Shown: positions 34,087-45,455 of the stretch, one piece after another
Layout of the letters: every line of letters begins with the position of its first letter
Position numbering within the stretch: the first letter of the stretch is position 1
Assembly (NCBI GenBank): GCA_024291935.2
Contig: CM044307.1
Location: forward strand, 93,997,461-94,061,460
Direction: 5' to 3'
Length of the DNA stretch: 64,000 nt
DNA from: Okapia johnstoni
Taxonomy: Eukaryota > Chordata > Mammalia > Artiodactyla > Giraffidae
Position numbers and translations under genes: made by a program
Notes under the pieces: generated by a model
What the model was told of the DNA's origin: nothing
What the model saw: the letters and a program-made list of their open reading frames with translations, nothing else
Databases searched by the model: none

Positions 34087-34640
34087 TATGACCAGGCCAC
34101 CCAAAATGGCTGTCCTCTTGCTCTCTGTCCGTCCCCTACTGCACCAGTCCCTGCCGCATCTATATGCTACTCACCTGACTGACCTTCCCTCTTAATGATA
34201 GATCCTAATCAGTAGATACCTGTAGACTTGACTCTGGCCCCGAGTAGGGAAGTTCTCTAATTTTTTAGATCAGAAAGGCTCCACTGTGGCAGTTTATCAA
34301 AGAAAAGACATCTGCCCAATGAAGGTTGTTAGCCCACGGGGCTAGGAGAGATGTTCCTTCTTTTTTCCCTGCTAACTGATGCGCCAACTTGAGGTCAGTT
34401 CCCCCTATAACTGGTAGTCTCCCTTTCCCCCTGTTAGGGAAGGCCCTGCCATGTCCTGCCCGCAGCCTGTCATCCGTGATGGGGTGTATGCTCTGGGAGC
34501 TGTTTGCTTCGCATGTGTAAGATCCCCCATCTATTAAACCATTGATGTCTCTTGCTGACTGCAGGGCTGTTTCTTTGGTTTTAATGCTGGGCAAGTACAG
34601 GGCTTGCATGCCTGCAGGATGCACCCCTGCACTCCCTCTG
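34087..34640 (+). mobile_element. probable solo LTR of an endogenous retrovirus (in L2)
   Basis: This block interrupts L2. It begins near TGTATGACCAGGCCACCC and ends near GGATGCACCCCTGCA, with TG...CA ends, a polyadenylation-like ATTAAA near 34535 and a T/G-rich stretch after it, as in a U3-R-U5 layout. No internal viral genes adjoin it. The family is not identified and the target duplication is not resolved. Confidence 0.5.
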
Positions 34641-35095
34641 TTGCTTCCCTTCAAATTTAGGGCAAGTTCTTATGTCAGTCTATGAGGCTGTCTGGGATCT
34701 GACTCCTGTTCACCTTTCTGACAGGATCCATCATTGTCTATGTGCGTATTGATCTCTATTAATATGATTTTTTATGCTTCTTGAATGCATCATTCTCACT
34801 TCTTCCTTTGAATTATCGCTGCTTCATTCTGAAATGCTTTTTCACTAGAGGCTGATTTGGACAATATGTTCAAATGCCACCTCTTATCAGAGGTAGAGAC
34901 ATTCCTTGATGATCTGATCAAAAGTAACTACCCATTAGACCCCATCTCCTTAGCTGTATTTATTTTTCTTTCTAGCATGAATATGCCATTGTATTGTAAG
35001 TTTTGCCATTTATGTAATAGTGTCTACTTATTCTGTTGGAAATTTCATGAGGGTGGGGGTTTTATCTTAACTATGAATGATTTCTCAGTGCCCGA

Positions 35096-35658
35096 TGTAG
35101 GGGAATAAAACTCGCCACCCCAAAATATGTCTGTCTAGAGGATTATTTAGGGATGATTGTTCTTAAGAAACAAAAGACTTGGGAAGAGCTTTTACCTCCT
35201 CCTTTTAACTGCCTACAATTTTTTAGATAAAGGATTTGTTCCAGGAAGAGGAACTATCACCATAAATAAAGTATAATATGAGCTAGGTATAGTAGACTAG
35301 GGGACACTTAGCAAGGCTTGTTTTATAAAGTCCTCTCTGGGTCCCACCATCTCTGCATGGCACAGAAAACATTTGTTTACCAGCAAACTTTTGTTTACCA
35401 AACATTTACTCTTTTTTCATCTTCCTATAAGTTGCCTTTCTTTCCTTTGAAGTCCCAAACCCCTGCCCTATTCTCCTCTCAGATGACATATAAGCTTCAA
35501 TTGTCTAACTTGTCCTTGGACCTCATATTCTTATAGAATCCCCGAAGTATGTAATTAAATTTGATCTTCTCCTGTTAATCTGTCTCTCGTCACTTTAATT
35601 CTTGGGCCAGTCAGAAAAACATAGAAACAGGAAATTTTCTTTCTTTCACCTCCAACCT
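35096..35658 (+). mobile_element. probable old solo LTR (in L2)
   Basis: Starts TGTAGGGGAATAAAACTCGC directly after L2 sequence and ends near CACCTCCAACC before L2 resumes. It contains TCTCCTGTTAATCTGTCTCT and TTTAATTCTTGGGCCAGTCA, a mammalian LTR-like 3' part. The family name is uncertain; there are no coding remnants. Confidence 0.5.
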
Positions 35659-36184
35659 AGATGGAGGAAGATGCTCAGTAAACATGTACTGACTAAGTGA
35701 ATTATTGAAATATCAGTATTTGATTATAAATTACCCCTAGTTCACTATTTTTTCCCTTTTTCTAAGCTTGGTCAATGTCTCAATTATTTTAAGTCAGCAA
35801 GACCCAATTTAAAAATTAAACCTTATTTTGAACTCCAATATAGACAAAAAAATGCAAGCAGAATTTGTCATTAATGGGGTGGGGGTTGGTGGGTTATTCT
35901 TCACTCTCCCCTTTCTTCAAAAGGTGCACATTGAATTATTACATACTTAATTTTAATAGAAATATTTTTACCAGTCCAGGCTTGAGCTGTTTCCAAATTA
36001 ATAGAAAAATTAATATCCAAGTACTACCTAAAGGCCAGTGTTAGAAAAATCTTCACAGAGTAGCTAAGGAGAGTCTCCTAAACATTAGATCATGAAATTG
36101 AGTTTTTAAGAGAAGAATATATAATTCTTTTTAGGAAACCATTTTATCCAGTAAGTTGGTCAAGTTCTAATTTCTGGAATAATT

Positions 36185-36409
36185 GGCTTCCCAGGTGGCT
36201 CAGTGGTAAAGCATCCGCCTGCCAATGCAGAAGGCCCCAAAGATATGGGCTCGATCCCTGGGTCAGGAAGACATCCTGGAGGAGGAAATGGCAACTGACT
36301 CCAGTATTCTTGCCTGGAAAATCCCATGGAAGAGGGGCCTGGTAGGCTACAGTCCATGGGGTCGCGAAAGAGTCAGATGCAACTGAGCATGCATGCATGC
36401 ATACAATAC
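36185..36409 (+). mobile_element. Bov-tA SINE, full length
   Basis: Sense copy with head (GGCTTCCCAGGTGGCTCAGT), A body and (ATGC)n tail. An 18-bp target duplication with one mismatch, CTAATTT(C/T)TGGAATAATT, lies at 36167-36184 and 36410-36427. Confidence 0.95.
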
Positions 36410-36535
36410 CTAATTTTTGGAATAATTCTATGTGGAACTTGATAATTTTTTGCTTATTTAATAAAATAATTATAAACTACTCCTTTGCTGCTTAATAAAA
36501 TATAGGAAACAGAGATGATTTATATATTATATCCA

Positions 36536-36747
36536 GGCTTCCCTGGTGGCTCAGTGGTAAATAATCTTCCTGCCAACGCAGAACACCCAGGTTGAATCCA
36601 TTGGTTGGGAAGCTTCCCTGGAGTAGGAAATGGCAACCCGCTCCAGTATTCTTGCCTGGAAAATACCATGGACACAGGAGCCTGGCAAGCTACAGTCCAT
36701 GAAGTCACAGAGAGTTGGACATGACTTATCGACTAATCAACAGGAAC
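36536..36747 (+). mobile_element. Bov-tA SINE, full length
   Basis: Sense copy (GGCTTCCCTGGTGGCTCAGT to CGACTAATCAACAGGAAC). AT-rich flanks (TTATATATTATATCCA / TTATTATATTATCCA) look like the target duplication. Confidence 0.92.
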
Positions 36748-37049
36748 AATTTATTATATTATCCACATAAGAACATAAATATCAAAGCTGTAAGTTACTA
36801 ACAGTTTTTTAAATCACAAAAGCTATAATTCTTGGCAAAAGCTAAAATTTGCATGTAGGAAGTTCAAATTAAACCTAGTTTGCAATTGACAAGACATATA
36901 AACTGCAAAAATAACTTCCTTTCACGGATTTTAGGTGACTCCTGTGGAAATTTAATTGAAAAAGTTTTTTTCTTTTTATTCTTTATTAAAGTGCCGTCAT
37001 TATTATCACTTTAAAAACCAAACTGCTTTTTTAAAAAGAAGAGTAAAGG

Positions 37050-37345
37050 ACTTCCCTGGGTGTCTAGTAGTTAAGAATCCACCTGCCAATGCAGGGGACA
37101 TGGGTTTGATCCTGGTCTGAGGAGATTCCAACTGCAGAAGGGAACCAAGCTCCTGCGCTACAGCTCCTGAGCCCACTTGCTTCAAGTGTTGAAGCCCGTG
37201 CACCCTAGAGCTCCTTCTCTGCAACTAGAGACGCCAGTGAAACAAGAAGCCCTGCATGCTAGCTGCAGAGGAACCCCTGCTCGCCACAGCTAGACAGCCC
37301 ACGCACAGCAGCAGAGACCCAGTGCAGCCAAAAGTAAATCAGTGA
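37050..37345 (+). mobile_element. CHR-type SINE
   Basis: GGACTTCCCTGGGTGTCTAG head, GGGTTTGATCC, then the CHR body (CTGCTCGCCACAGCTAGACA, CAGCAGCAGAGACCCAGTGC). Confidence 0.85.
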
Positions 37346-37969
37346 GGAACACTGAAAATAAAAAGAGGACACTCAATGATCAATGCTGACATATTTCTAG
37401 ATTCTTTATTGCCTGTGTTTCTCAATTGTTTCATCTATTTTAATGTAGATGAATAAGCTATCAAGGGAGAAAATGGAGTGCAATGGTTTCAGTTAATTTA
37501 AATTAATTTCTCACTCAACCACTAACTCACTATCTAATCTTTGGCAAAAATCTCTCTGGACCTCAGTTTTTTTATCTAATAAGTGGGAATCTTTCATTTT
37601 ATGTTAGCATATTAACAGATGAATAGCAAGGCTTGTGAGTCAGAAAATGACTTATTTGGTGCCTACAGATGAGAGACTTATGAAAGTATGTTAAATTATT
37701 CTGTTACATTAAGCAGGCATGTCTTCATGTGTATTATTAAAAATGAGTCATTTTAAATAGTGAAAATTTACTTACAGGACACTGTAGCAGAAAGTATTTT
37801 GCAAGGTGTTCAAGTTTATTGATATTAAAGTAATTTCCTGGTTTTTGATAGTTTTTCCATGACAATGTAGAAAACTATTTATTGGTATTAACTGCTACTG
37901 ATATGAGTAATTCTTTTTTTTTTCAAAAGAGAGATACATCTTAGACTACATGTACATTTATTTAGTATG

Positions 37970-38189
37970 ATATGTGTGTTTACATACTAAGTCACTTCAG
38001 TCATGTACAACTCTTTGTGACCCTATGGACAGTAGCCCACCAGGCTCCTCTGTGTATGGGATTCTCCAGGCAAGAATCCTGGAGTGGGTTGCATGCCTTC
38101 CTCCAGGGGCTCTTCCCAACCCAGGGATCAAACCCATATCTCTTATGTCTCCTAAATTGGCAGGCAGGTTCTTTACCACTGGGAAGCCC
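37970..38189 (-). mobile_element. Bov-tA SINE, full length
   Basis: Antisense copy ending TTCTTTACCACTGGGAAGCC. Target duplication TATTTA(G/A)TATG at 37959-37969 and 38190-38200. Confidence 0.92.
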
Positions 38190-38207
38190 TATTTAATATG
38201 GTCAATA

Positions 38208-39125
38208 CTCAGCCAAAGTACTGGAGGATCAGCTTCAGTATCAGTCCTTCCAATGAACATTCAGGGTTGATTTCTTTAGACTGACAGGTTTGATCTCCTT
38301 GCAGTCCAAGATATTCTCAAGAATTTTCTTCAACACCACAGTTTGAAAGCATCACTTCTTCGGCACTCAGCCTTCTTTATGATCCAATTCTTGCATCCAT
38401 ACATGATAGCTTTGACTAGATAGACCTTCGTCGGCAAAGTAATGCCTCTGCTTCTTTATACACTGTCTAGGTTTGTCATAGCTTTTCTTCCAAGGAGCAA
38501 GGGTGTTTTAATTTCATGGCTGCAGTCACCATTTGCAGTGATTTTGGAGCCCAAGAAAATAAAGTCTGTCACTGTTTCCATTGTTTCCCCATCTGTTTGC
38601 CATGAAGTGATGGGACCAGATGCCACAATCGTAGTTTTTTGAATGTTGAACTTAAGCCAGCTTTTTTCCCTCTCCTCTTGCACTTTCATCAAGAGGCTCT
38701 TTAGTTCCTCTTTGCTTTCTGCCGTAAGGGTGGTACCATCTGCATATCTGAGGTTATTGATATTTCTCCTTGCAATCTTGACTACAGCTTGTACTTCATC
38801 CAGCCTGGCATTTCTCGTGATGTACTCTGCATGTAAGTTAAATAAACAGGGTGACAATATGCAGCCTTGACATACTCCCTTCCCAATTTGGAACCAGTCT
38901 GTTGTTCCATGTTCATTTCTCACTGTTGCTTCTTGACCTGCAGACAAGTTTATCAGGAGGCAGGTAAGGTGGTCTGATATTCCCATCTCTTTAAGAATTT
39001 TCCACAGTTTGTTGTGATCCACAGTCAAAGGCTTTAGCCTAGTCGATGAAGCAGAAGTTGATGTTTTTCTAGAACTCTCTTGCTTCTTCTGTGATCCAAT
39101 GGATGTTGGCAATTTGATCTTTGGA
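38208..39125 (-). mobile_element. BovB internal fragment, antisense, lacking its 3' end
   Basis: Reverse-complement BovB from the AAGCTGAT.CTCCAGTACTTTGGC region (38208) to the RT fingers (39125). The last roughly 230 nt of BovB are absent, so the copy is truncated at both ends. Confidence 0.9.
38456..39112 (-). pseudogene. BovB RT fragment with YADG in place of YADD
   Basis: A 218-codon open frame covers much of the RT palm (VCQGCILSPCLFNLHAEYIT, NNLRYADGTTLTAESKEEL) and continues into DFIFLGSKITANGDCSHEI. The second catalytic Asp of YADD is Gly (codons at 38735-38746), which would kill polymerase activity even though the frame is open. The N-terminal part is in another frame. Confidence 0.85.
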
Positions 39126-39689
39126 ATTTGATCTCTGGAACCTTCACTGGAATTGGTATCAAAACTTACTTAGTTACATTCACAGCCTCCAAGCAGTGTG
39201 CTCCAGAGACTGCAGCTGACCATTACATATAGAAATTCAGGTTTTCCTTTAAACTGGCAAATGACAGTTTAGATACAAGGGAAGTTTAAAATCATGTTTA
39301 CAGCAGATTTTATAAAATCACTAGGAGTATCATTAATAAGAAATTTTGGAATACTTTCAGAGTCATTTAATAATCTACTTGAACCATTTTATATATTATC
39401 TTAAAATAAACTTGACAAATGCTCTTAACATTCAATTGTAAGAATAGAAATAGATGCACAAGAATGGACCGCAAACCTTTAGAAGAGAAAGGTAATGGCT
39501 GGGGCTGAGGGCTGCTTGCCTTTCTAGATGTGGATGAAAAGCTGCTTAGTGCAATTGCTGACCTGAGATAAGGAACATTTTTTTGTTGTTGTTGATTCGG
39601 TATTTTGGTTAAAATGGTTACATGTACTTATTTTCTTGACTGATTTCTATTATCTTTTCTTGAGATTGCCTTACTGCTTCCTGAATAAA

Positions 39690-40470
39690 TGTTTATTAGT
39701 TGACTAGGGCTATAATAATAGTACCACAAACTGAGTGGCTGAACCAGCAGACATTTTCTTGTCTCATAGCTCTGGAGATTAAGGTATAGGCAGGTTTGGT
39801 TCCTTCTGAGGGTTCTGAGGGAGAATTTGTTCTGTGCCTCTCTCCTAGCCTCTGGTGGTTTGTTGGCAACCTGAGGTGTCTCTTAGCTCGCAGGAGCGTC
39901 ATCCTGATCACGGCATTTGTCCTCACATGACTTTCTCCGTACGCGCATGTCTTCCTTCCTCAGAGGTCTGTCTCTGTTACACATTTCCTGCTTCTTAAAA
40001 GGATATCAGGGTTTCCCTTCTGCCTCAGTGGTGAAGAATCCGCCTGCCAATGAGGAGGATTGACCCCTGGTCGGAGAGGATCCCACATGCCACTGAGCAG
40101 CGCAGCCCATGCGCCCCAGATGTTGAGCCTCTGCTCTAGAGACTAGGAGCCACAACAAGAGAAGCCTCCACAATGAGGAGCCCACACATTGCAGCCAAGA
40201 GCAGCCCTGGCTCACCAAAAGTAGAGAAAAGCCTGGGCAGCAACAGAGAACCAGCACTGCCAAAAACAAACACGTAAATAAATAAAATTACATTAAAATA
40301 AGGACATCAGTCATATTGAATTAGGATTTCCCTAATAACTTGATCTTGAGTTGGTCATCTGCAGAGGACCTATTTCCAAAGAAGGTCACATTCACAGATA
40401 CTGGCAGGGAGGACCTCAACATCATCTTAGGGGACACAATTCATTCCTTAACACGATCCCATTCTAGTTC
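39690..40470 (-). mobile_element. MaLR/MLT-like LTR, antisense, split by CHR
   Basis: CACAAACTGAGTGGCTGAAC, GAATTTGTTCTGTGCCTCTC, AGCCTCTGGTGGTTTGTTGG on the left; ACCTATTTCCAAAGAAGGTC, GGGGACACAATTCATTCC on the right of the CHR. The subfamily is uncertain. Confidence 0.65.
40009..40298 (+). mobile_element. CHR-type SINE nested in LTR
   Basis: Sense CHR (GGGTTTCCCTTCTGCCTCAG to AACAAACACGTAAATAAAT). Flanks AAGGATATCAG and AAGGACATCAG are the likely target duplication. Confidence 0.85.
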
Positions 40471-40621
40471 TGACCGTGCTGTGCTTTCTGTGAGGACCCC
40501 CGCTGACTTGTATTCAGCAGGACATGCCTTCATTCTTTACTTTCTAAAGGACAAGGTGATCAGTCCACTTGGAGAGACTGCCTGATTCAGTGGCAAAGTG
40601 GAGGTTCAAGGTGCCAGACTC

Positions 40622-40833
40622 AAAGTGAAACTGTCAGTTGGTCAATCACGTCCAATTCTTTGGGACCTCATGGATGTAGCCAACCAGTCTCCTCTGTCCA
40701 TGGGATTCTCCAGGCGAAAATACTGGAGTGTGTAGCCATTCCCTACTCCAGAGGATCTTCCAGACCCAGGAATAGAACCCGAGTCTCCTGCATTACAAGC
40801 AGATTCTTTACCTTTTGAGAACCAGGGAAGCCT
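40622..40833 (-). mobile_element. Bov-tA SINE, full length
   Basis: Antisense, diverged: TCACGTCCAATTCTTTGGGA to GAGAACCAGGGAAGCCT. Confidence 0.9.
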
Positions 40834-41014
40834 GATGATTATTTCCTCACTAATATCCCTCTGCTTCATCCAACCTCATTATTTTGCCAGTTTTCACCTT
40901 TTCACTTGGTGGTTCAGGCATAAGATCATATACTCAGTTCACTTAAATTCAGAAAAAGCTGGTGCCTATGATGGGGGAATAGACGTTAGTAATATGTTAT
41001 CACCCCAGACCATA

Positions 41015-41072
41015 GACACACACGCACACGCACACACAGACACAGACACACAGACACACACACACACACACC
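41015..41072. repeat. imperfect (CA)n microsatellite
   Basis: CA repeat with interspersed CG and GA units, ending in a pure run (41053-41072). Confidence 0.92.
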
Positions 41073-41174
41073 AGCTTCTCACAGGAAGCTGAAAATTTAG
41101 TGATATAGGCTAAAAAGGATAACTGATACAGAATGTGGCAAACACTAACATTAAAGCTTATTGGGATTGTTATG

Positions 41175-41300
41175 CTGCTGCTAAGTCGCGTCAGTTGTGT
41201 TTGACTCTGTGCGCCCCCAGAGACGGCAGCCCTCCAGGCTCCTCTGTCCTTGGGATTCTCCAGGCAAGAATACTGGAGTGGGTTGCCATTGCCTTCTCCA
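41175..41300 (-). mobile_element. Bov-tA SINE, 5'-truncated
   Basis: CTGCTGCTAAGTCGCGTCAG to GGGTTGCCATTGCCTTCTCCA. Perfect 9-bp duplication ATTGTTATG at 41166-41174 and 41301-41309. Confidence 0.93.
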
Positions 41301-41484
41301 ATTGTTATGAGAGCACAGAAAAGAGAGGCACTTGCTTGAAGAGACGATGACTATTGAGCTGAGTCTTGAATACAATGAAGAGGAAGTGAAGAATAGGAAC
41401 GATCTTCAGGTAGAAGAAATAGTAAAAGCAGACTGGAATTATCCTGTTCTCAGCCTTCTTCTCATCCAGTGCTTTGTTTGTTAT

Positions 41485-41642
41485 GTAGCAAGCACCATTC
41501 TAAGTGCATAACATATATTATTTCATTCTCACAGCAACCTCGTGAGACAAGTCCAGATAGTTTCCAATGAGGAAACCGAGAGAGTAAAAACTTGCATGTA
41601 GTTACTGGAGTTCAGTCCCAAGTTAGAACCTAAATATTCCCA
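41485..41642 (-). mobile_element. MIR SINE, antisense
   Basis: TTTCATTCTCACAGCAACCT, CGTGAGACAAGT, AATGAGGAAACCGAGAGAGT in MIR reverse-complement order. Confidence 0.75.
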
Positions 41643-42084
41643 CTTGCCTTAAAGGAAAGATGGATCTTAAAACAAGGGCCCAAAGTGCATTCCTAGGACC
41701 CAGGATTAGACACAGGATAGACTGTGTCCAGAGATAGCAGAATTTCAAGCTGAAGGTTAATCCAGATTCTAGAATGAATTCAACATTGAAATCCAGCTAG
41801 GAAGCTGGAGTCAGGCTTCCATTTGCCGAAGATTGTCAGAAAAGCAGAACCCAACAGGACAGAAACCAGAGCTACCAGGACAGATCATGGGGGCTTGGAA
41901 TAGAGTGACAGAGGTTAGGTTACAGTTGAAGGTGGTTTCAGCAGGCATTTTTTATTTATTTATTTTGACTATGGGTAGAAAGGAAAATGTTAAGGAGATG
42001 AGGTTGACTCGTACTTGATATCTGTGCTATTTATAGCTAAGCAAGATACATACAAATGTGTGTGTTATACTATGTGCCAAACTA

Positions 42085-42250
42085 CCTGGGTTAAGTCTTA
42101 GCTCTGCCACTTCCTAGACAAGTGACTATGGGCAACTTAGTTATTCTGTTAGTGCTTCTCTTTTCTTGTCTGTAAAATAGGATAACAATAGCATCTCCAC
42201 GTAAAATGCGTAGACCAGTGCCTAGTATGTAGTAACCTCTCAGTTAATAA
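42085..42250 (+). mobile_element. MIR SINE, sense
   Basis: CTTAGCTCTGCCACTTCCTA, GTGACTATGGGCAACTTAGT, TTGTCTGTAAAATAGGATAA, CCAGTGCCTAGTATGTAGTA. Confidence 0.8.
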
Positions 42251-42285
42251 TAGATGTTAGTTTTGACTAGCTGTGATAAATTCTT

Positions 42286-42471
42286 TGGGGCTTCCTCAGT
42301 GCCACAGAGGTAAATAAACCACCTGCAATGCAGGAGACCTGGGTTTGATCCCTGGGTCAGGAAGATCCCCTGGAGAAGGAAATGGCGACACACTCCAGTA
42401 TTCTTGCCTGGGAAATCCCATGGACAGATGAGCTTCATGGGCTATAGTCCATGGGGCAAATACAGTCTATG
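42286..42471 (+). mobile_element. Bov-tA SINE
   Basis: Sense head and A body. Perfect 11-bp duplication GATAAATTCTT at 42275-42285 and 42472-42482. The very 3' end is shortened. Confidence 0.92.
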
Positions 42472-42552
42472 GATAAATTCTTCAAAGTGATTGTAATAAG
42501 GGAGACAGATCTAAGCAAAGAATTTAGAGTAGAACCTTAATGGTCATTATTG

Positions 42553-42788
42553 AGGGTCCCCTGCGAGTCGTGCGAGTAGTGGTAAAGAACCTGCCTGCCA
42601 ATGCCAGTGAAGGAGACATAAGAGATGTGGGTTCCATCCCTGGGTTGAGAAGATCCCCTGGGGAAGGAAATGGAACCCACTCCAGTATTCTTGCCTGGGA
42701 AATCCCATGGACAGAAGAGCCTGGCAGGCTGCAGTCCATAGGGTCGCAAAGGGTCAGACATGACTGAAGTGACTTAGCACAGAGAGCC
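42553..42788 (+). mobile_element. Bov-tA SINE with small internal insertion
   Basis: Sense copy. The tRNA-like head carries extra bases (GCCAGTGAAGGAGACATAAG) between the usual TGCAATG and AGGAGACCTGG blocks. Confidence 0.88.
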
Positions 42789-42799
42789 CCCAATGTTTA

Positions 42800-42900
42800 G
42801 GGCATGTGTTAGGAGCGAAGTTATTCCATTTAATCCTTAAGGTATCACAAGTTCTTTTTTACAGAAGACAATACTGAGACAAAGAGAACAATATATGATT
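42800..42900 (-). mobile_element. MIR SINE fragment, antisense
   Basis: CCATTTAATCCTTAAGGTAT, TTTTTTACAGAAGACAATAC, TGAGACAAAGAGAAC. Confidence 0.6.
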
Positions 42901-42963
42901 AGAGATGGTAAAATGCTTTCCTAGGACACTGTGGCGACTTTATTTGATGGTAAGTATGGGGGG

Positions 42964-43273
42964 AAGTTGGGAGCTCAGCTATTAAAGAATCCACCTGCAA
43001 TGCAGGAGACTCTGGTTCGATTCCTGAGTTGCGAAGATCCCATGGAGAAGGGTAGGCTACCCACTCCAGTATTCTTGAGCTTCCCTGGTGGCTCAGACGG
43101 TAAAGAATCTGCTTGCAATGCAGGAGACCTGGGTTCAATCCCTGGGTTGGGAAGATAATCTGGAGGAAGGCATGGCAACCAACTCCAGTATTCTGACCTG
43201 GAGATTTCCATGGACAAAGGAATTCATGGGGTCACAAAGAATCGGACATGACTGAGTGATTAAACACAGCACA
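42964..43273 (+). mobile_element. tandem Bov-tA pair
   Basis: Two sense copies abut at 43077/43078. The first breaks off in ATTCTTG of the A body, and the second starts at AGCTTCCCTGGTGGCTCAGA and runs to the end (GACTGAGTGATTAAACACAG). Confidence 0.9.
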
Positions 43274-43274
43274 G

Positions 43275-44942
43275 CATGGGGAAAGGTCATGGAACACCTC
43301 ATGGAGGAGATAATGTTTAATATTTTTAACTATTGACTTGTATAATATTGTATATATCTTGTCTGTTTCTGTTTATTTATCATGATCTCTAGTTTCTATT
43401 GTTTGAGATGTCTCTACTCTCTTCAGTGGTCCTCTTTTATGATATGATTTGGTTCTCTAGTTGTATGTTGGTAAATCTCATCTCTTATACTCTTATACAG
43501 TTAATTTCTAATTATACTTTCCCCCAAAGTCATCTCTTATCTTAAGCATATCTCATGGACGTCTACTGTTATTTTTCTTCTTCTCTACGGTGTCTGTTCT
43601 CCGTCTGCTTGAACCACAGAAGGAAAATAAAAAACAAACAAAAAACTCCTTTGGATAATTCACAGAGTTTTAATGCAAATTGATTCAAAGCCTCACATAA
43701 AGTCCTTTGTGATGTTTCTAAAAGAGTGATTGCTTGGTCAGTGTAAAGGAAAACATAACATTACATGAGGATTGTATTTGAAAGCAAGTTGGCAGTCTTG
43801 CAAACATGGAACAGTTACTGAAGGCAACATTTGGGGATATAAACATCAAATAGATGATCAGTGTCCCTGTCTTTAGTTCGTATCACTATTACCTTTGCAC
43901 GAACCTTTGCTTTGTAAGACTTGCCAACTGCAACAGCTCTTTCTTAGTCTCATTAACTCTTCTCAATATTCAAACATTACTTTGCTTACCGGCCCATAGG
44001 ACTTCTATTTCTCTTCTCCTTAAAACAGGAACAGAAGAAAAGGAGAAAAAAAAAAGAAGCTTAAGTAAGTAACTTGGCTGCTTTACTGGAAAGCATTCAG
44101 GGATGCAGAACTCTGAAGGCTTCTGTATAAAATAATGTGTAATATTATTTCAAATACTGTGTTTACAGAGCTCATACTGCTAAGGATTAAAGGGATGTGC
44201 TATGACAAATCTGATTCTGAGTAAGATTGCCTTCCCTAAAATAGATCAGCTGCATTCAAGTAGAACTTTTGATTTATGAGAGTTAGAGCTTCCTAGGGCA
44301 TTGTATAGTGCTCTATATAATGACAAGAGATTATTGTTTCCTCTTAGACTCCCAGTGGAATCCAGCAAAGATCTCTTGGCTCGCACTAGCACGTCTGAGC
44401 AGGGCTCGGCTATTCAGGCTTTCCCTTGTGTGAAAGGCACACAGTTTTTAGAGGAAATGGGATTTTTACTGGTCGGTGTTGGTTAATCTAATAAGAAATG
44501 AGTGGTATACCTGAGTGTTTCTGATGAGGGTGAAGTTTTTTTTCCTCTTGCAGGAAACTTTAAAGTAACTACTTTTCCTAAGTATTAATACACTGAAATA
44601 GATTTTGCTGTTTTAGAGAGCTTTAAAGTGCTCCCTCTTACTTCTTCTTTGTGAGATGCATATTTATGACTTTCATTTTTTTTTCTACCAGTTTGGATTT
44701 TTGCGTCAGTGAGCAATTTTGAAATTCCAAGAATCTATTCAGTTGACTATATTGTATAGTTTGACTTGTATTAAAATGTTATTAAAGAAATGGTATACAT
44801 CAGAATCAGACTTTTTACCATAAACATCACACAGATAGATAATGGTTAAATTTGGGATTAATGATTTAAGAAACAAATTTTGAGAAATTGTTTTTGATTA
44901 TAAAACAGTGATGTCAAAGTATATAGAACATCCCATTAAAAA
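43275..44942. other. intron, no recognised element
   Basis: AT-rich with a short A run at 44048-44057. No gene or named repeat seen. Confidence 0.6.
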
Positions 44943-45092
44943 AATATCTATTTGACTGCATCACATCTGAGTTGTGGCACACTGGCATAGTTGCTCCAAG
45001 GTATGTGGAATCTTAGTTCCCTGACCAGAGGTTGAACCTGAGTCCTGTGCATTGCAGAGTGAATTAACCACCTGACCATCAGACAGGTCCCC
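44943..45092 (-). mobile_element. CHR-type SINE head, antisense
   Basis: GAATCTTAGTTCCCTGACCA, GGTTGAACCTGAGTCCTGTG, ATTAACCACCTGACCATCAG: the CHR/tRNA-like head in reverse. Confidence 0.75.
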
Positions 45093-45455
45093 AGAATGTT
45101 CCATCTTTGACTGAAGATATTTAGGAGGATGCCAGGTAGGAATAAATTGGTTCATTCTTCATGCAGTGAATGAATGATAAGCTGCTCCACAAATTTATGA
45201 TCTCTCATCAAGATCAAGAACTTGAAGGGTCACATAGGATTGGGGGAATGAATTGCCAAAGACATTTGTTTTTAGAGAGCTATGAGTCATAGCTGGAAAG
45301 GTCAGTTTTCTGATCTGACCTGGAAAAGGTCAGTTTTCACTCCAATCCCAAAGAAAGGCAATGCCAAAGAATTCTCAAACTATCACACAATTGCACTCAT
45401 CTTACATGCTAGTAAAGTAATGCTCAAAATTCTCCAAGCCAGGCTTTAACAGTAC

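Larger units (their letters stand above)
33720..35705 (+). mobile_element. L2 LINE, sense, split by two LTR-like insertions
   Basis: Pieces 33720-34086 (GCTTGTAAACTGCTCTCTCT region), 34640-35095 (GAGGCTGTCTGGGATCTGAC, CATTCCTTGATGATCTGATC) and 35660-35705 (GATGCTCAGTAAACATGTAC) follow L2 order. The intervening blocks do not match L2. Confidence 0.7.

Noticed and set aside
34265..34654. 129-codon minus-strand open frame
   Set aside because: It lies within the LTR-like block and has no recognisable domain or start context; probably chance.
36185..36409. tRNA-Glu-like gene in the Bov-tA heads (A- and B-box-like sequence)
   Set aside because: These are SINE heads derived from a tRNA. They lack a proper cloverleaf and are present in more than 20 copies.
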